A DNA stretch of 64,000 nt from DASQPA01 sp963757335. Lineage in GTDB: Bacteria; Acidobacteriota; Thermoanaerobaculia; Multivoradales; UBA5704. Location of the stretch: contig CAVWRJ010000025.1 of the NCBI GenBank assembly GCA_963757335.1, positions 744,001 through 808,000 of the forward strand, read 5' to 3'. A program made the translations under genes and the position numbers. Every line of letters begins with the position of its first letter. Position 1 is the first letter of the stretch. The notes beneath the pieces are model-generated. The model saw only the letters and a list, made by a program, of their open reading frames with translations, was not told where the DNA came from and ran no database searches. Positions 1 through 7,479 of this stretch are shown one piece after another.

Positions 1-91
1 TCTGGTAGTAGGGGATCGAGCGGGCAAGGTCGTCGACCAGGAACTGGGGAGCGAAGGATGTCACCCGCGGCTTCGTCGTGGTAGTAGTCAT
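1..91 (-). CDS. VOC (glyoxalase/bleomycin-resistance) family protein, N-terminus only
   Basis: The minus-strand ATG at 89-91 opens a frame that runs off the left edge, giving 30 residues. After a Thr-rich start it reads FLVDDLARSIPYYQ, the usual first beta-strand and helix of the vicinal-oxygen-chelate fold (FxVxDxxRSxxFY). Members include glyoxalases, dioxygenases and antibiotic-binding proteins, so the substrate cannot be named. It starts about 30 nt after the attC at 121-220, the expected position for the next cassette gene in a minus-strand array. Confidence 0.6.
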   Translation of the reverse strand, partial: MTTTTTKPRVTSFAPQFLVDDLARSIPYYQ

Positions 92-120
92 CTAATAGCC
101 GTGCTCAGAAATGTGATGCC

Positions 121-220
121 GCCCAACGTTCCGAGCTGAGCGGCTTCGGCCCGCTCGGGCTCGTGCAAGATAGCCTACCAGCGCGGCGGGCCGAAGTCCG
201 CTCCAGCGCCGAAGTTAGCC
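121..220 (-). other. attC recombination site
   Basis: Read on the minus strand, a GGCTAAC box (214-220) and a GTTGGGC box (121-127) match the RYYYAAC/GTTRRRY core sites of integron cassettes. Between them lie complementary inner arms around GAGCGGAC and CCGCTCAGCTC. The site overlaps the stop of the 138-aa gene upstream, which is typical of cassettes. Length is 100 bp. Confidence 0.75.
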
Positions 221-631
221 GTGCCGGCCGGTTACTGTGCGGCAGTAGCGCGCGTACAACTCCCAGTTTCCAGTGTCCGTGAGCAACTGTGGTTCGAGGA
301 TTCTCCACAGCTCGTGCAAGGTCGATGCGGATGGCAGGTCGTCGTGGTCGTTACCCCAGAAGAGAGCGAAGTCGCTTTCAAGCGCCAATTCTGAGAGCAG
401 GATGCCGAGCGCGCTCGCTGGAAGTGGTTGGCCCAGCCGAACCTGTTCGCGCGACACATCGACCACAGAATCCATCTCGCCGCCGATCGGTTTCACCTGC
501 ATCACGCGTCCGGCTTTCGGAAAGATTCTACGTGCAGCGCGCTCCAGCCACTCGACACCTTGCACGGTCGCGACTTCGTAGTCGTTGGCAACTTGGTCGT
601 CACTTGTAGTTGCCAATAGGAACTGTGTCAT
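215..631 (-). CDS. Cassette-encoded hypothetical protein, 138 aa
   Basis: This acidic soluble protein of 138 residues begins at an ATG and has no signal peptide or membrane segment. I do not recognise the family. The C-terminus (LWRILEPQLLTDTGNWELYARY) is helical and aromatic-rich. The gene ends inside the attC at 121-220 and is the first cassette gene downstream of the integrase remnant in transcription direction. Single small unknown genes of this kind are the usual cargo of chromosomal integrons. Confidence 0.6.
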   Translation of the reverse strand: MTQFLLATTSDDQVANDYEVATVQGVEWLERAARRIFPKAGRVMQVKPIGGEMDSVVDVSREQVRLGQPLPASALGILLSELALESDFALFWGNDHDDLPSASTLHELWRILEPQLLTDTGNWELYARYCRTVTGRHG

Positions 632-795
632 CCAGACGGCTAATCCTATGTGTGACCGACAGCATCCGTCACTCGGCTGTCTGCCTTAGCGTCACCTGTC
701 TTCTGTCGGAGATGTCTGCTCATTGCGGCTTGCATCAAGCTATCTCCCTCTGCATGTTCGACTTGCAGGCACTCTATCCTAGTTCAGGATCAGCG
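632..795. other. Spacer between integrase remnant and next cassette; possible attI region
   Basis: No coding signal is seen. In an integron with intI transcribed towards its cassettes, attI would lie here, between the intI stop and the first cassette. Partial inverted segments occur (GACAGC near 660 against GCTGTC near 677), but no convincing paired attI boxes were found. Confidence 0.25.
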
Positions 796-1205
796 TCAAT
801 GTTGGAGTGGATGTCGTATAAGCGGAACGGTAGAGGGAACTCGGCTCCTACACTTATCCGACTCAGAAACTGCATGCTTAGTAAAATCGCGATCCACCGG
901 GCTCTGGACTCCCCCGCCGCCACGGTTGAGGACGTGGGCATAGATCATCGTAGTCTTCACGCTGCTGTGCCCCCAGGAGCTCCTGGACCGTCCAGATGTC
1001 ATAACCGCCCGCGAGGAGATGGTCGCGAAGGAATGACGGAGCGTATGGCAGGTGGCGTGCTTGGTGATGCCGGCCCTGCGCGCTGCGTCGTGGAAGGCTC
1101 GTTGGATCGTCCTCTCGTGGAGGTGATGGCGACCTCGTTCCTCCGTGGTCGTGTTGTGCCAGAGGCTCGGCGCCGGGAAGACCCACTGCCAGCCCTGCTT
1201 CCCTC
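796..1205 (-). pseudogene. intI: Integron integrase (IntI) C-terminal half, frameshifted
   Basis: Minus-strand translation recovers WQWVFPAPS, then ATCHTLRHSFAT, then YDIWTVQELLG, then HSSVKTTMIYAHVLNRGG, the conserved catalytic end of integron tyrosine recombinases. The box-II HxLRHS and the nucleophilic Tyr (MIYAHV) are present. The middle segment is in another frame: one base is missing near 1021 and one C is added in the run at 970-974, so the two shifts compensate. The N-terminal half is absent; homology stops about 90 nt from the attC at 1290. The fragment has the same orientation as the cassettes, as in reverse-type integrons. Indel errors in sequencing could explain the shifts but not the missing half. 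Confidence 0.8.
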
Positions 1206-1289
1206 AGGTACCAGCCGTCTGCTGGGTCCCTGATCTCCTCGGCGTTGCGGGTACGCCCGCCATCTCGGCCCTGGTAGCGAACGTTGGGG

Positions 1290-1344
1290 GCCTAACCGGC
1301 GGTGCCGCGCAGCGGTGCCGTCCGGTTGAGGCCCGGTGTTAGGT
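1290..1344 (-). other. attC recombination site (short)
   Basis: On the minus strand ACCTAAC (1338-1344) is followed by the L'' arm CCTCAACCGGACGGC, a short stem and loop, and finally GCCGGTTAGGC (1290-1300). The extra base in the left arm relative to the right fixes the orientation as minus, matching the genes. At 55 bp it is near the short end for attC sites. The integrase remnant begins about 85 nt beyond it. Confidence 0.75.
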
Positions 1345-1365
1345 GCCATACCGAACGCTGAGCGT

Positions 1366-2250
1366 TCACCGCAACTGCACCTCACGAGAGGAACGCCATT
1401 CGCGCAAGACGTGGGTGATCTCCGCATGAAGCAATTGCCCAACGCCCGCAATCACCCGTGCCTCATATAGGCGCCAACATGCTAGCGTTGCGACTGATAC
1501 AACGAGTCCCAGCAGCGCCAGCTCCCGGGTCGAAAGCACCAAGCTGAGTGGAAACACCACAAGTAGTGGCGGCTCAATCGGCAGGCCTAGGATCCAGAAT
1601 CGCGACGCAGCCTTGGCGGCAGCCAGCCGCACAGCATTCCGGAGCTGCTGCCGCTGGGCTGGAGTGTTGCCAGTGTCCGCCAGGCATTCCGCGTAGGTCC
1701 AGGAGATCTGGCGCAGGCTGATGACCCAGTATGCCAGCACGCCGAATGCTCGCCTGGAGAAGGGTAGTCGCGCTCCAACCCACGCCCTCGCACCGAGGCG
1801 GCCGCTCTTCGCGGCGGCGTAGAAGCTCTCCGCGAATTCTGGTGTCAACGAGGTGTACAACAGCCTCGCATCTACTCGGTCGATGAACGGCGGATTTCCC
1901 CTTCTAGGCAGCCTGCCAGCAGCGTTCAGAGAATCCGCGATCACAAGTGGCAGGTCATGAGCGACATGTAGGTACACCCACCCTGACAGACTCAATAGCG
2001 GCGAGACACGCCAAGGCAGGAAGATGCGAATGTAGTCGGCCAGGAGGTGGTTCGTGGGCCATCCTCGATAGTCGGCCCGAAAGTGCGCGATCAGAAATGC
2101 GAGCCAGCGAGCCGTGTCTCCTTTCCCGGTAGCTCGCAGGTTACTCCAGTGGTTGCGGAGCTGACTTGTGACCGTTCCGTAAAGCGCGTGGAATGAGTCG
2201 ACCTTCCGCGAAAGCCGCGCTCGTTCAGCTGGTGAGAGCATCGCCGGCAT
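1366..2250 (-). CDS. Cassette-encoded 294-aa protein, DUF5995-like
   Basis: A 294-residue protein with an N-terminal helical part and a central VYLHVAHDLPLVIADSL segment that resembles the HxxxDL motif of the DUF5995 family, followed by WVISLRQISW. Residues about 220-260 contain hydrophobic stretches (LLVVFPLSLVL and LALLGLVVSVATLACW) that are probable membrane segments. DUF5995 has no established function. The gene sits between attC sites at 1290-1344 and 2274-2349, so it is one complete cassette. The family assignment is tentative. Confidence 0.55.
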   Translation of the reverse strand: MPAMLSPAERARLSRKVDSFHALYGTVTSQLRNHWSNLRATGKGDTARWLAFLIAHFRADYRGWPTNHLLADYIRIFLPWRVSPLLSLSGWVYLHVAHDLPLVIADSLNAAGRLPRRGNPPFIDRVDARLLYTSLTPEFAESFYAAAKSGRLGARAWVGARLPFSRRAFGVLAYWVISLRQISWTYAECLADTGNTPAQRQQLRNAVRLAAAKAASRFWILGLPIEPPLLVVFPLSLVLSTRELALLGLVVSVATLACWRLYEARVIAGVGQLLHAEITHVLREWRSSREVQLR

Positions 2251-2273
2251 GTTCGGGCCTCTTCGAGTTCGGC

Positions 2274-2349
2274 AGCTAACGGATTTAGCGGTGAGCGGCG
2301 GGACCGCGCTATAGTGCGGTAGCCGTCCGCTCTACTGCCCGGGTTGGCC
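2274..2349 (-). other. attC recombination site
   Basis: Minus-strand boxes GGCCAAC (2343-2349) and GTTAGCT (2274-2280) enclose a nested stem with arms GAGCGG and CCGCTC and inner ACCGC and GCGGT. It lies just upstream of the start of the 294-aa cassette gene. Confidence 0.65.
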
Positions 2350-2439
2350 GCTCCCTCACAGGCCCACGGCTCGCAACCTCCTCACCCGTGGTAGCCACAG
2401 AACGGCTCTGGGTGAGCATTAAGTCCTACTGTAGAGTGC

Positions 2440-2690
2440 CAGCCGCAAGATCTGGGGCCGGCGCTACCAGGCCATTGTGGTCAGCGACGAGGAGCCGGCC
2501 CAGGTCGCCCGGCTCGGTACCTGCTCTCCCATGGCTGCAACGAAGGACTCGTCGAATGCCTCGCCGACTGGCCCGGCGCCCACTGCGCCACCGCCTTGCT
2601 CACCGGCGATCCCGTCGAGGGCACCTGGTTCGACCGCACGCAGGAGTGGAGCGCCCGCCAGCACGGTTGGCCACACGACCGAGTGTTACG
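2440..2690 (+). pseudogene. REP-associated tyrosine transposase (IS200-like) fragment
   Basis: The plus strand encodes, with frame changes, RYQAIVVSDEEPAQVARL followed in other frames by LLSHGCNEGLVECLADWPG and ALLTGDPVEGTWFDRTQEW. These match the C-terminal part of RAYT-type (Y1_Tnp) transposases, where VSDEE and GTWFDRT are typical. No HUH motif or catalytic Tyr region is present, so this is a remnant. It lies on the strand opposite to the cassette genes, between attC sites at 2274-2349 and 2845-2915, in a cassette with no other recognisable gene. Confidence 0.55.
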
Positions 2691-2844
2691 ATATTTCCAA
2701 GCAGCTTCTCCTCTACAGCAACCGCTTCAATTATACCCCGAGCACCGCGCTATGGCTAGGCGTTTCGCGCCTCTTGCGATCTCCGTCCGCTTGACCGCCT
2801 GGTGTTGGCTTGTGCCTCACCTTTCGGCTGGCACTCATTTGGGG

Positions 2845-2915
2845 CACCTATCGGGGCAGTGAGCGGCGGGAACCGCTGATTGCGGTTTTCGTCCGCTCGA
2901 CCGGTCGTGTTATAC
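2845..2915 (-). other. attC recombination site (divergent core boxes)
   Basis: A strong nested hairpin (arms GAGCGG and CCGCTC, inner AACCGC and GCGGTT) is flanked on the minus strand by GTATAAC and GATAGGT, which deviate from the consensus by one base each. It directly follows the stop of the 261-aa gene, as expected for a cassette. Confidence 0.6.
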
Positions 2916-2917
2916 CC

Positions 2918-3703
2918 CTATCTCTTGGGGCATCGATCTTCTAATTCTTTCCTCGTAGCCTCTAGAGAGGCCCGCGATTCAGGATCACCTCTCCCGAAGT
3001 TATTAGCCGCAACCCAAAATCGGTTGGTGATAACGTAAGCGCATTCTAGCGCGCTATCCAGGTGAGTCTTTACGAATCCTGAATCATAACGCCAGTCGTC
3101 TCCTCTGGTTAATGCGTCGAAACCAGCAGTAACATACTTATCTAGCATGGAGAAATGGGGAGTCAAACCATACTGAACGTATGTCTCCAGTTCAGAATAT
3201 TCAAGATTTCCGAAGGCATCTCTCATGGCCAGTTGATTACGCGGGATCTCTTTATTCCAGCGAACATAGACTTCGTCGTATGCTGCCTTCCTTGCCAGTA
3301 ATTCCTCGCGCGCAGATCTCCGGCTGAGAGCTGATGCGAGCAACTCAGTGCGGACACGACGTTCGTATACAAGCTGAGAGAATTCACTCACAGCTTTTAT
3401 GCCTGCCTCTCTTCTAGCCTGGATAGCTGCCAGAGAACGGTCCTTGTCTAACTGAGCTTCTTTGTAGTGGTCCGTAAGTATCCCGCCCACATACCACGTA
3501 AGCAGGAATCCGAATAGCAAAGTTACCAGAGGGTGTTTAGAGTAACGCTCGATCTTGGACTCAGGCTTTTCCTCAATGACTTTTCGAATCCGCAGTCGCA
3601 AGCACTCATCACTAATTAAGTGGTCCAATGACTCAGAGACATCCGTCCGCGGATTTTGTGTTTCGCTCTTCCCAGCCTGTCCATGTTGAGCCTCATTACT
3701 CAT
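2918..3703 (-). CDS. Cassette-encoded membrane-anchored hypothetical protein, 261 aa
   Basis: Residues about 1-55 are hydrophilic. One hydrophobic helix (LVTLLFGFLLTWYVGGIL, residues about 58-76) follows, then a long helical, charged region with many Arg and Glu residues that may form a coiled coil. The topology suggests a single-pass inner-membrane protein with a cytoplasmic or periplasmic helical domain. I do not recognise the family. Base composition is visibly lower in GC than the neighbouring chromosome, which fits recent acquisition as a cassette. attC-like hairpins lie on both sides. Confidence 0.6.
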   Translation of the reverse strand: MSNEAQHGQAGKSETQNPRTDVSESLDHLISDECLRLRIRKVIEEKPESKIERYSKHPLVTLLFGFLLTWYVGGILTDHYKEAQLDKDRSLAAIQARREAGIKAVSEFSQLVYERRVRTELLASALSRRSAREELLARKAAYDEVYVRWNKEIPRNQLAMRDAFGNLEYSELETYVQYGLTPHFSMLDKYVTAGFDALTRGDDWRYDSGFVKTHLDSALECAYVITNRFWVAANNFGRGDPESRASLEATRKELEDRCPKR

Positions 3704-3723
3704 ACTCGGCTATGCCCTCCAGG

Positions 3724-3790
3724 GTATAACGGTGCCTGAGTTCAGGGGCCTCACTCGGGCGAACGCCCGGGTGAGGTCCACTAGGCGGCC
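3724..3790 (-). other. attC-like hairpin
   Basis: A perfect inner stem (CCTCACTCGGGCG paired across an AACG loop) is extended by GCCTgAGT against ACTAGGC, with one bulged base. One end carries GTATAAC (3724-3730), which reads GTTATAC on the minus strand. The opposite core box is not recognisable, so this is a degenerate attC or another cassette hairpin. Confidence 0.45.
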
Positions 3791-3796
3791 GTCCAT

Positions 3797-4882
3797 CTAC
3801 TTCCGCTTCTCAAGAAACTCGGTCATGTGATCTAGGGCATCGATGCCGCCCTCTTCCTCTGTGCCGAGGTCGGCGGGCGAGATGGCGCTAGTGGGCCAGA
3901 CGCCCGCCACCAAGAACCTCTCAAGTTGGACCGCCGCAAGATCCTTCGCAAGTGGGCTGTCGTCGACCGGGGGAATTCGGCCTGCCGCCCAGCAGGCGGC
4001 CGCACTCGCAATTAGGTCCGCGACCTGAAGCCTTGCATCATCCTGGGAGCGGCCGAAGTGGATTCCTTTGGCGCGCAGGGGGAAAATGAACGTCCGGCGG
4101 TCGTAGCCAATCCGCTGCCCCTGGTCGTCGGGGGCCATGAAGCTCTCAAGTACCTCCTTGTCTTGGAATATTGGCTTTGAGTCGTCGTGCACGAGCGTAA
4201 AAGGGCCCTCGAAGCGCTCACCCCAGAGCGCGCACTGCTGAAAGAACCCCGGAATCGCTGGATCCAGAGAGAGCTTGTTATTGTGCAGAAGAATCTCCCC
4301 AATCATCCTCTGGCTTGCCACGATCGGGGCGAAAGGCTCAGCGACGCTCTTGTTTGAGTGTTGCTGGAATAGGTCGTGGGCAATCCCGTAGAAGGTCGTT
4401 ACCGCCTCTTGGGTACGCCGGCAAAACATTTGAAGTAATGCAGCGAGTAGCCTGTCGACATTTTCGGTTCCGAAGAAGACTGGAAGGCAGATGTGGAGAA
4501 GGTTGGAGTAGGAGATGTTGAACCCACGCTTCAACAAGTCAAGTCCGTCTCTGTGAGCGAGCGGCTCGATCAGTAGGTCGACCATCTTTGAGATAGCGAC
4601 AAAGCGCTTATGGAATAAGGACACGGCAGCGTTCTCAGAGGTCAGCGCGGGTGAGCCCAGAACGCTCCGGAGACGGCGACGGCCCGACTCAGACCTCCGG
4701 AGGCCGGAGAACTTGAGCTCTTTGGTTTGAGGGGTTCTGATGGTCGCCAGGAGCTCTTCGGCCTGGGTCCGCGTGAGGGAGATCGAAGCGAGAGCAAAGA
4801 CTGGTTGCTGTGGATTGAGGAGGTCGGCTCCAGTGTTGCCGGCCTCGTCAAACGCGATTTCCGGTGGGTTAACCGTGCTCAT
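3797..4882 (-). CDS. DUF3800 domain-containing protein
   Basis: The 361-residue protein opens with IAFDEAGNTG (residues about 9-18), the acidic DExG motif at the start of DUF3800. The far end carries DDARLQVADLIASAAACW, the second conserved acidic segment (QxADL) of the family. DUF3800 proteins have an RNase H-like arrangement of acidic residues and are common in mobile and defence contexts, but the biochemical role is unproven. The gene is one cassette between an attC-like hairpin (3724-3790) and the attC at 4905-4997. The family assignment is good; nuclease activity is inference. Confidence 0.75.
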   Translation of the reverse strand: MSTVNPPEIAFDEAGNTGADLLNPQQPVFALASISLTRTQAEELLATIRTPQTKELKFSGLRRSESGRRRLRSVLGSPALTSENAAVSLFHKRFVAISKMVDLLIEPLAHRDGLDLLKRGFNISYSNLLHICLPVFFGTENVDRLLAALLQMFCRRTQEAVTTFYGIAHDLFQQHSNKSVAEPFAPIVASQRMIGEILLHNNKLSLDPAIPGFFQQCALWGERFEGPFTLVHDDSKPIFQDKEVLESFMAPDDQGQRIGYDRRTFIFPLRAKGIHFGRSQDDARLQVADLIASAAACWAAGRIPPVDDSPLAKDLAAVQLERFLVAGVWPTSAISPADLGTEEEGGIDALDHMTEFLEKRK

Positions 4883-4904
4883 TGTCCTTCCCGTTGTTTA
4901 TAGC

Positions 4905-4997
4905 TTCGGAAACACCGCTGTGCCGACGACCGCATGAGCGGCAGCCGGAAGGGGGCGAAGCCCGCTGGAAGCCGTCTGCTCGATGGAAGGGTTAGAC
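4905..4997 (-). other. attC recombination site
   Basis: The GTCTAAC box (minus strand, 4991-4997) is followed by a stem with arms GAGCAGACGGC and GCCGCTC and an apical GGGC/GCCC pair. Translated in one frame it reads SNPSIEQTASSGLR, a peptide often produced when soil-type attC sites are translated by mistake. The second core box near 4905 is poorly conserved. Confidence 0.65.
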
Positions 4998-5576
4998 GTC
5001 AATTCGTGGTGCACGCGCAAAGGCCTTAGCACACGAGCGAAGTGCGCTCGCATGCTCTTCGGCCCGCTCCAGGAGTGCAAGGACTTCTTCCAGGTGCTCA
5101 ATGTGTTTACGCCACCCTTCCTCTCCGGCAAGACACGCATAGTCGATCTTGATTGGCTTGCCCCAAGATTCATATGCTTCAAGCCGCTTGATTCGAGCTT
5201 CTGTTTCAACGATTCCCCGCGTAGTAGGTGAGTGCCTGGACTTGCCTAGCATCCAGGTCTTCCAGTCCTTGTTTCCCCGTGACTGGTTGCACTTCCCACA
5301 CGCCGGCACTAGGTTGGCGATCTCCGTAATGTATCCCGTCGGACGTCGATCCTTCACGATCGCGCGGAAATGATCCCATTCCGACTTCGGTCGGCCGCAG
5401 TATGCGCAAACGCACGACCCACGGCTCATGCCCAGGATACCGAGTGCCTCGTCGACCTCTTCATCGGTGGGCTCGACGTAGGGCGTAAGCGAAGCAAAGA
5501 AAAGGCCCGTAATTGTCGATCGACGACCGGTCAGCTTCGGCGCATCGCCAGGTGGGTTGAAGTCGGGATGTGTCAT
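4992..5576 (-). CDS. HNH endonuclease domain protein
   Basis: A 194-residue protein with a clear HNH zinc-finger nuclease core: CAYCGR, then EWDHF (the first catalytic His), then NLVPACGKCNQSRGN (Asn and the second Cys pair), at residues about 58-105. An acidic helical tail follows. Its ATG overlaps the stop of the upstream gene by 4 nt (ATGA at 5573-5576), which implies translational coupling. HNH proteins of this size act as restriction or defence nucleases. The partner resembles an abortive-infection N-terminal domain, so a joint role is plausible but unproven. Confidence 0.8.
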   Translation of the reverse strand: MTHPDFNPPGDAPKLTGRRSTITGLFFASLTPYVEPTDEEVDEALGILGMSRGSCVCAYCGRPKSEWDHFRAIVKDRRPTGYITEIANLVPACGKCNQSRGNKDWKTWMLGKSRHSPTTRGIVETEARIKRLEAYESWGKPIKIDYACLAGEEGWRKHIEHLEEVLALLERAEEHASALRSCAKAFARAPRIDV

Positions 5577-5935
5577 TCGTAGCGCCTAACGTTCAAAGCA
5601 GCAAACAGGTCAGGTCTACTGGGAGGGTTACCTACATTGGACCTCAGTAGAAGATACTGGTAAACGGCCTCAATCACGTCGTAGATCTCGTACCACTCAC
5701 AGTTGTCGATGTTGTCGCGCACCTCGCCGTTCACGTTCGGTGCGCTCCAATTGTCCTCATTCTGTCGAATCCGAAGTGTATGGCACACCACGTCGCGTAT
5801 AGAATGAGGGTTCATTCCAGCCTCGTACGCGATATCTACAGCCACACCACGAAGATCGTGAGGAGCATCGTGTGTAACCTTGATCTCGGGTTCGCGAGGC
5901 TCAAAGCCATGCCTCGTGGAAAATTTTCCCCGCAT
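5573..5935 (-). CDS. AbiJ N-terminal-domain-like protein, coupled to HNH nuclease
   Basis: The 120-residue protein begins MRGKFSTRHGFEPREPEIKV and continues with HDLRGVAVDIAYEAG and WYEIYDVIEAVYQYL. This resembles the AbiJ-NTD4 type of domain (FSxRxGY followed by LRxxLWN and YDxIE), which is normally fused to an effector in abortive-infection proteins. Here the domain stands alone and its stop overlaps the start of the HNH gene by 4 nt. A GTTAGGC box on the minus strand at 5584-5590 sits 8 nt before the HNH start, so the pair might instead be two adjacent cassettes whose attC has decayed. Function is inferred. Confidence 0.5.
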   Translation of the reverse strand: MRGKFSTRHGFEPREPEIKVTHDAPHDLRGVAVDIAYEAGMNPHSIRDVVCHTLRIRQNEDNWSAPNVNGEVRDNIDNCEWYEIYDVIEAVYQYLLLRSNVGNPPSRPDLFAALNVRRYE

Positions 5936-5958
5936 CCTTCAGCTCCGTTTCTGCCGGC

Positions 5959-6018
5959 GGCTAATGCTGCAGCACCTAAGCGGAGGCGTCAGCCGTCCGC
6001 TTGAGGTGTGTGTTAGCC
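5959..6018 (-). other. attC recombination site
   Basis: Minus-strand GGCTAAC (6012-6018) is followed by the arm CACCTCAAGCGGACGGC and the return arm TCCGCTTAGGTG, ending at ATTAGCC (5959-5965). The first arm has one extra C (CCTCAAG against CCTAAG), the extrahelical base that sets attC polarity, and it gives minus orientation. The 60-bp site overlaps the 3' end of the 293-aa gene. Confidence 0.8.
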
Positions 6019-6857
6019 GCTCTCCCTGAGCAACTCGGCCTCGCGATTTGCCATTTTAGGTCGTAGACCCAACCCTCATCACCGCCGTCGAAGTACTCAA
6101 AGTACGCTGTCCAAATTTCGTCGATGCCGCTCGGGATTGTGCAGCCTGCCAACAGATCTCTGGAGAGCAGGCTTACAATATTGCCCGTAAGCTCGAAAAG
6201 CAAAATGCGCATCGCCCCACTATAGCGAACGAACTTCTTGGCTGCCGCCTCGCAGAGCCTTTGAAGCTCCTGAGGCACGGTGATATGGTGTGAGCTGTAT
6301 GCTTTGGGATCTAAGAGATTCCAGGAAAATCTTATACCTTCCTCGTAGTCAGAGAGTAAGGGATCCTCCTTGCGAAGCCGCCAGCCTCGGCCAAGCGAAT
6401 CGCCTGAAATCGCACCTCCCGCAAGCAGGAATTCTTTATGCACCTTGCAGGCAGCTCCAATTTGGCTTGCAAGTGCCTCTAACTCAGCTCGCGACGCTTT
6501 GAGGAGGTATGGAAGCTCCAAGACAAACTTGCCACTTGCGATTTCAGAGTCTAGCAGCGAGAAAATTTTATCCATTAGTAGGTGATCGTTTCGGTGACGT
6601 TCCGCAAAGGAGGGAGGCCATACCAGAGATTTATGCTCAACCGCAAGTAATCTTCCGGTATGAAGGTCCCGATAAAGCGTGTCTGGCTCAGGCTGATTTC
6701 TCTCGATCTTGTCGGGACAACAAAGATGTGCGTAATGGCTACCATGCTCCCCGTTAAGGTAGTCGACAAAAGGATTGATTATCTGATGCTCGCAGGCATA
6801 TGCGCCCGGGAGGCAATTGCTGGGTTCATGAGTTCCCATCTTCCCTCTCTCTGTCAA
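5976..6857 (-). CDS. Cassette-encoded protein with PD-(D/E)xK-like motif, 293 aa
   Basis: A 293-residue soluble protein. Residues about 52-76 carry QPEPD, a spacer and LLAVEHKS, which fits the PD...(D/E)xK signature of restriction-type nucleases, here with ExK as EHK. The remainder is helical with no other motif I recognise. An internal ATG at MGTHEPS (residue 7) is an alternative start. The C-terminus runs into the attC at 5959-6018. It is the outermost clear cassette gene on this side. The nuclease call rests on one motif and is tentative. Confidence 0.5.
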   Translation of the reverse strand: MTERGKMGTHEPSNCLPGAYACEHQIINPFVDYLNGEHGSHYAHLCCPDKIERNQPEPDTLYRDLHTGRLLAVEHKSLVWPPSFAERHRNDHLLMDKIFSLLDSEIASGKFVLELPYLLKASRAELEALASQIGAACKVHKEFLLAGGAISGDSLGRGWRLRKEDPLLSDYEEGIRFSWNLLDPKAYSSHHITVPQELQRLCEAAAKKFVRYSGAMRILLFELTGNIVSLLSRDLLAGCTIPSGIDEIWTAYFEYFDGGDEGWVYDLKWQIARPSCSGRAANTHLKRTADASA

Positions 6858-6896
6858 GGGGTCGCATTACGTAAGAGTACCGATAGCCATAGGGCA

Positions 6897-6992
6897 GCCC
6901 AACGTTTAAGCGTCTATCCGGGGTCCTCCCACGCCAGAATCCCGTAGTCCGCCACCGGGCGCGGGAGGATCTCGGATAGACGCGGGTTGAAC
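6897..6992 (-). other. attC recombination site (long)
   Basis: Core boxes GTTCAAC (6986-6992) and GTTGGGC (6897-6903) on the minus strand flank arms GCGTCTATCCGAGATCCTCCC and GGGAGGaccCCGGATAGACGC with a large loop. It marks the upstream limit of the recognisable array. The gene of the cassette it belonged to, to the right, is not identifiable. Confidence 0.65.
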
Positions 6993-7299
6993 AAAACCGC
7001 GGGGGAGGCCGCGAGGGCTGCCCTATGGGGAATCAATCCGCAGGAGAGGGTCGGACCACGACCTCTGACCCGTCCACAGGCACCTCGCGAGGCGAGCATC
7101 GCATCTCCAGAGCGCCTCCCTTGTGAGCTTGCGGCCGGCATCGAGGTCCTCCACCAGCGATTTCGTTTCCACCATTGTACCGCAGGTACACGAAGGGACG
7201 CACTTCCCCCCTACTCTCGCGGAGAGTCGCTGGGACAAGGACCGCCAGAGTCGCAGGCTCATGGCGGCGATCTCGATAGCGGGTTCGGAGCCACGGGAG

Positions 7300-7460
7300 C
7301 CAGATCCTCGACTCGGCGCAGGTGGCCTTGCCCCGCACTGCGGACATCGGGCTGGGTCCCTGCCGGTCAGCCGGGTCAATCGCTCTTGCCAGCCCTCGCC
7401 CAGCGGGGCTGCCACCGGAGGCTCGGCTGGCGCTTGGCCCGATGGACCCGCTCTTCAACC
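7300..7460 (-). pseudogene. IS91-type transposase C-terminal remnant
   Basis: Minus-strand translation gives GEGWQERLTRLTGRDPARCP followed by QCG, resembling the C-terminal end of IS91/ISCR transposases (RLTGxDPxxCPxCG). Neither side continues in frame, and no catalytic HUH or Tyr motif is visible. The surrounding 6,993-7,480 region has only short overlapping frames, so it is treated as decayed mobile-element DNA. Confidence 0.4.
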
Positions 7461-7479
7461 ACGGCGCTCCAAGCCATGA

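Noticed and set aside
610..1233. 207-residue plus-strand frame
   Set aside because: It is antisense to the intI remnant and has no recognisable domain.
4898..5209. 103-residue minus-strand frame ending SNPSIEQTASSGLR...
   Set aside because: It overlaps the HNH gene in another frame and ends in translated attC sequence, a known annotation artefact.
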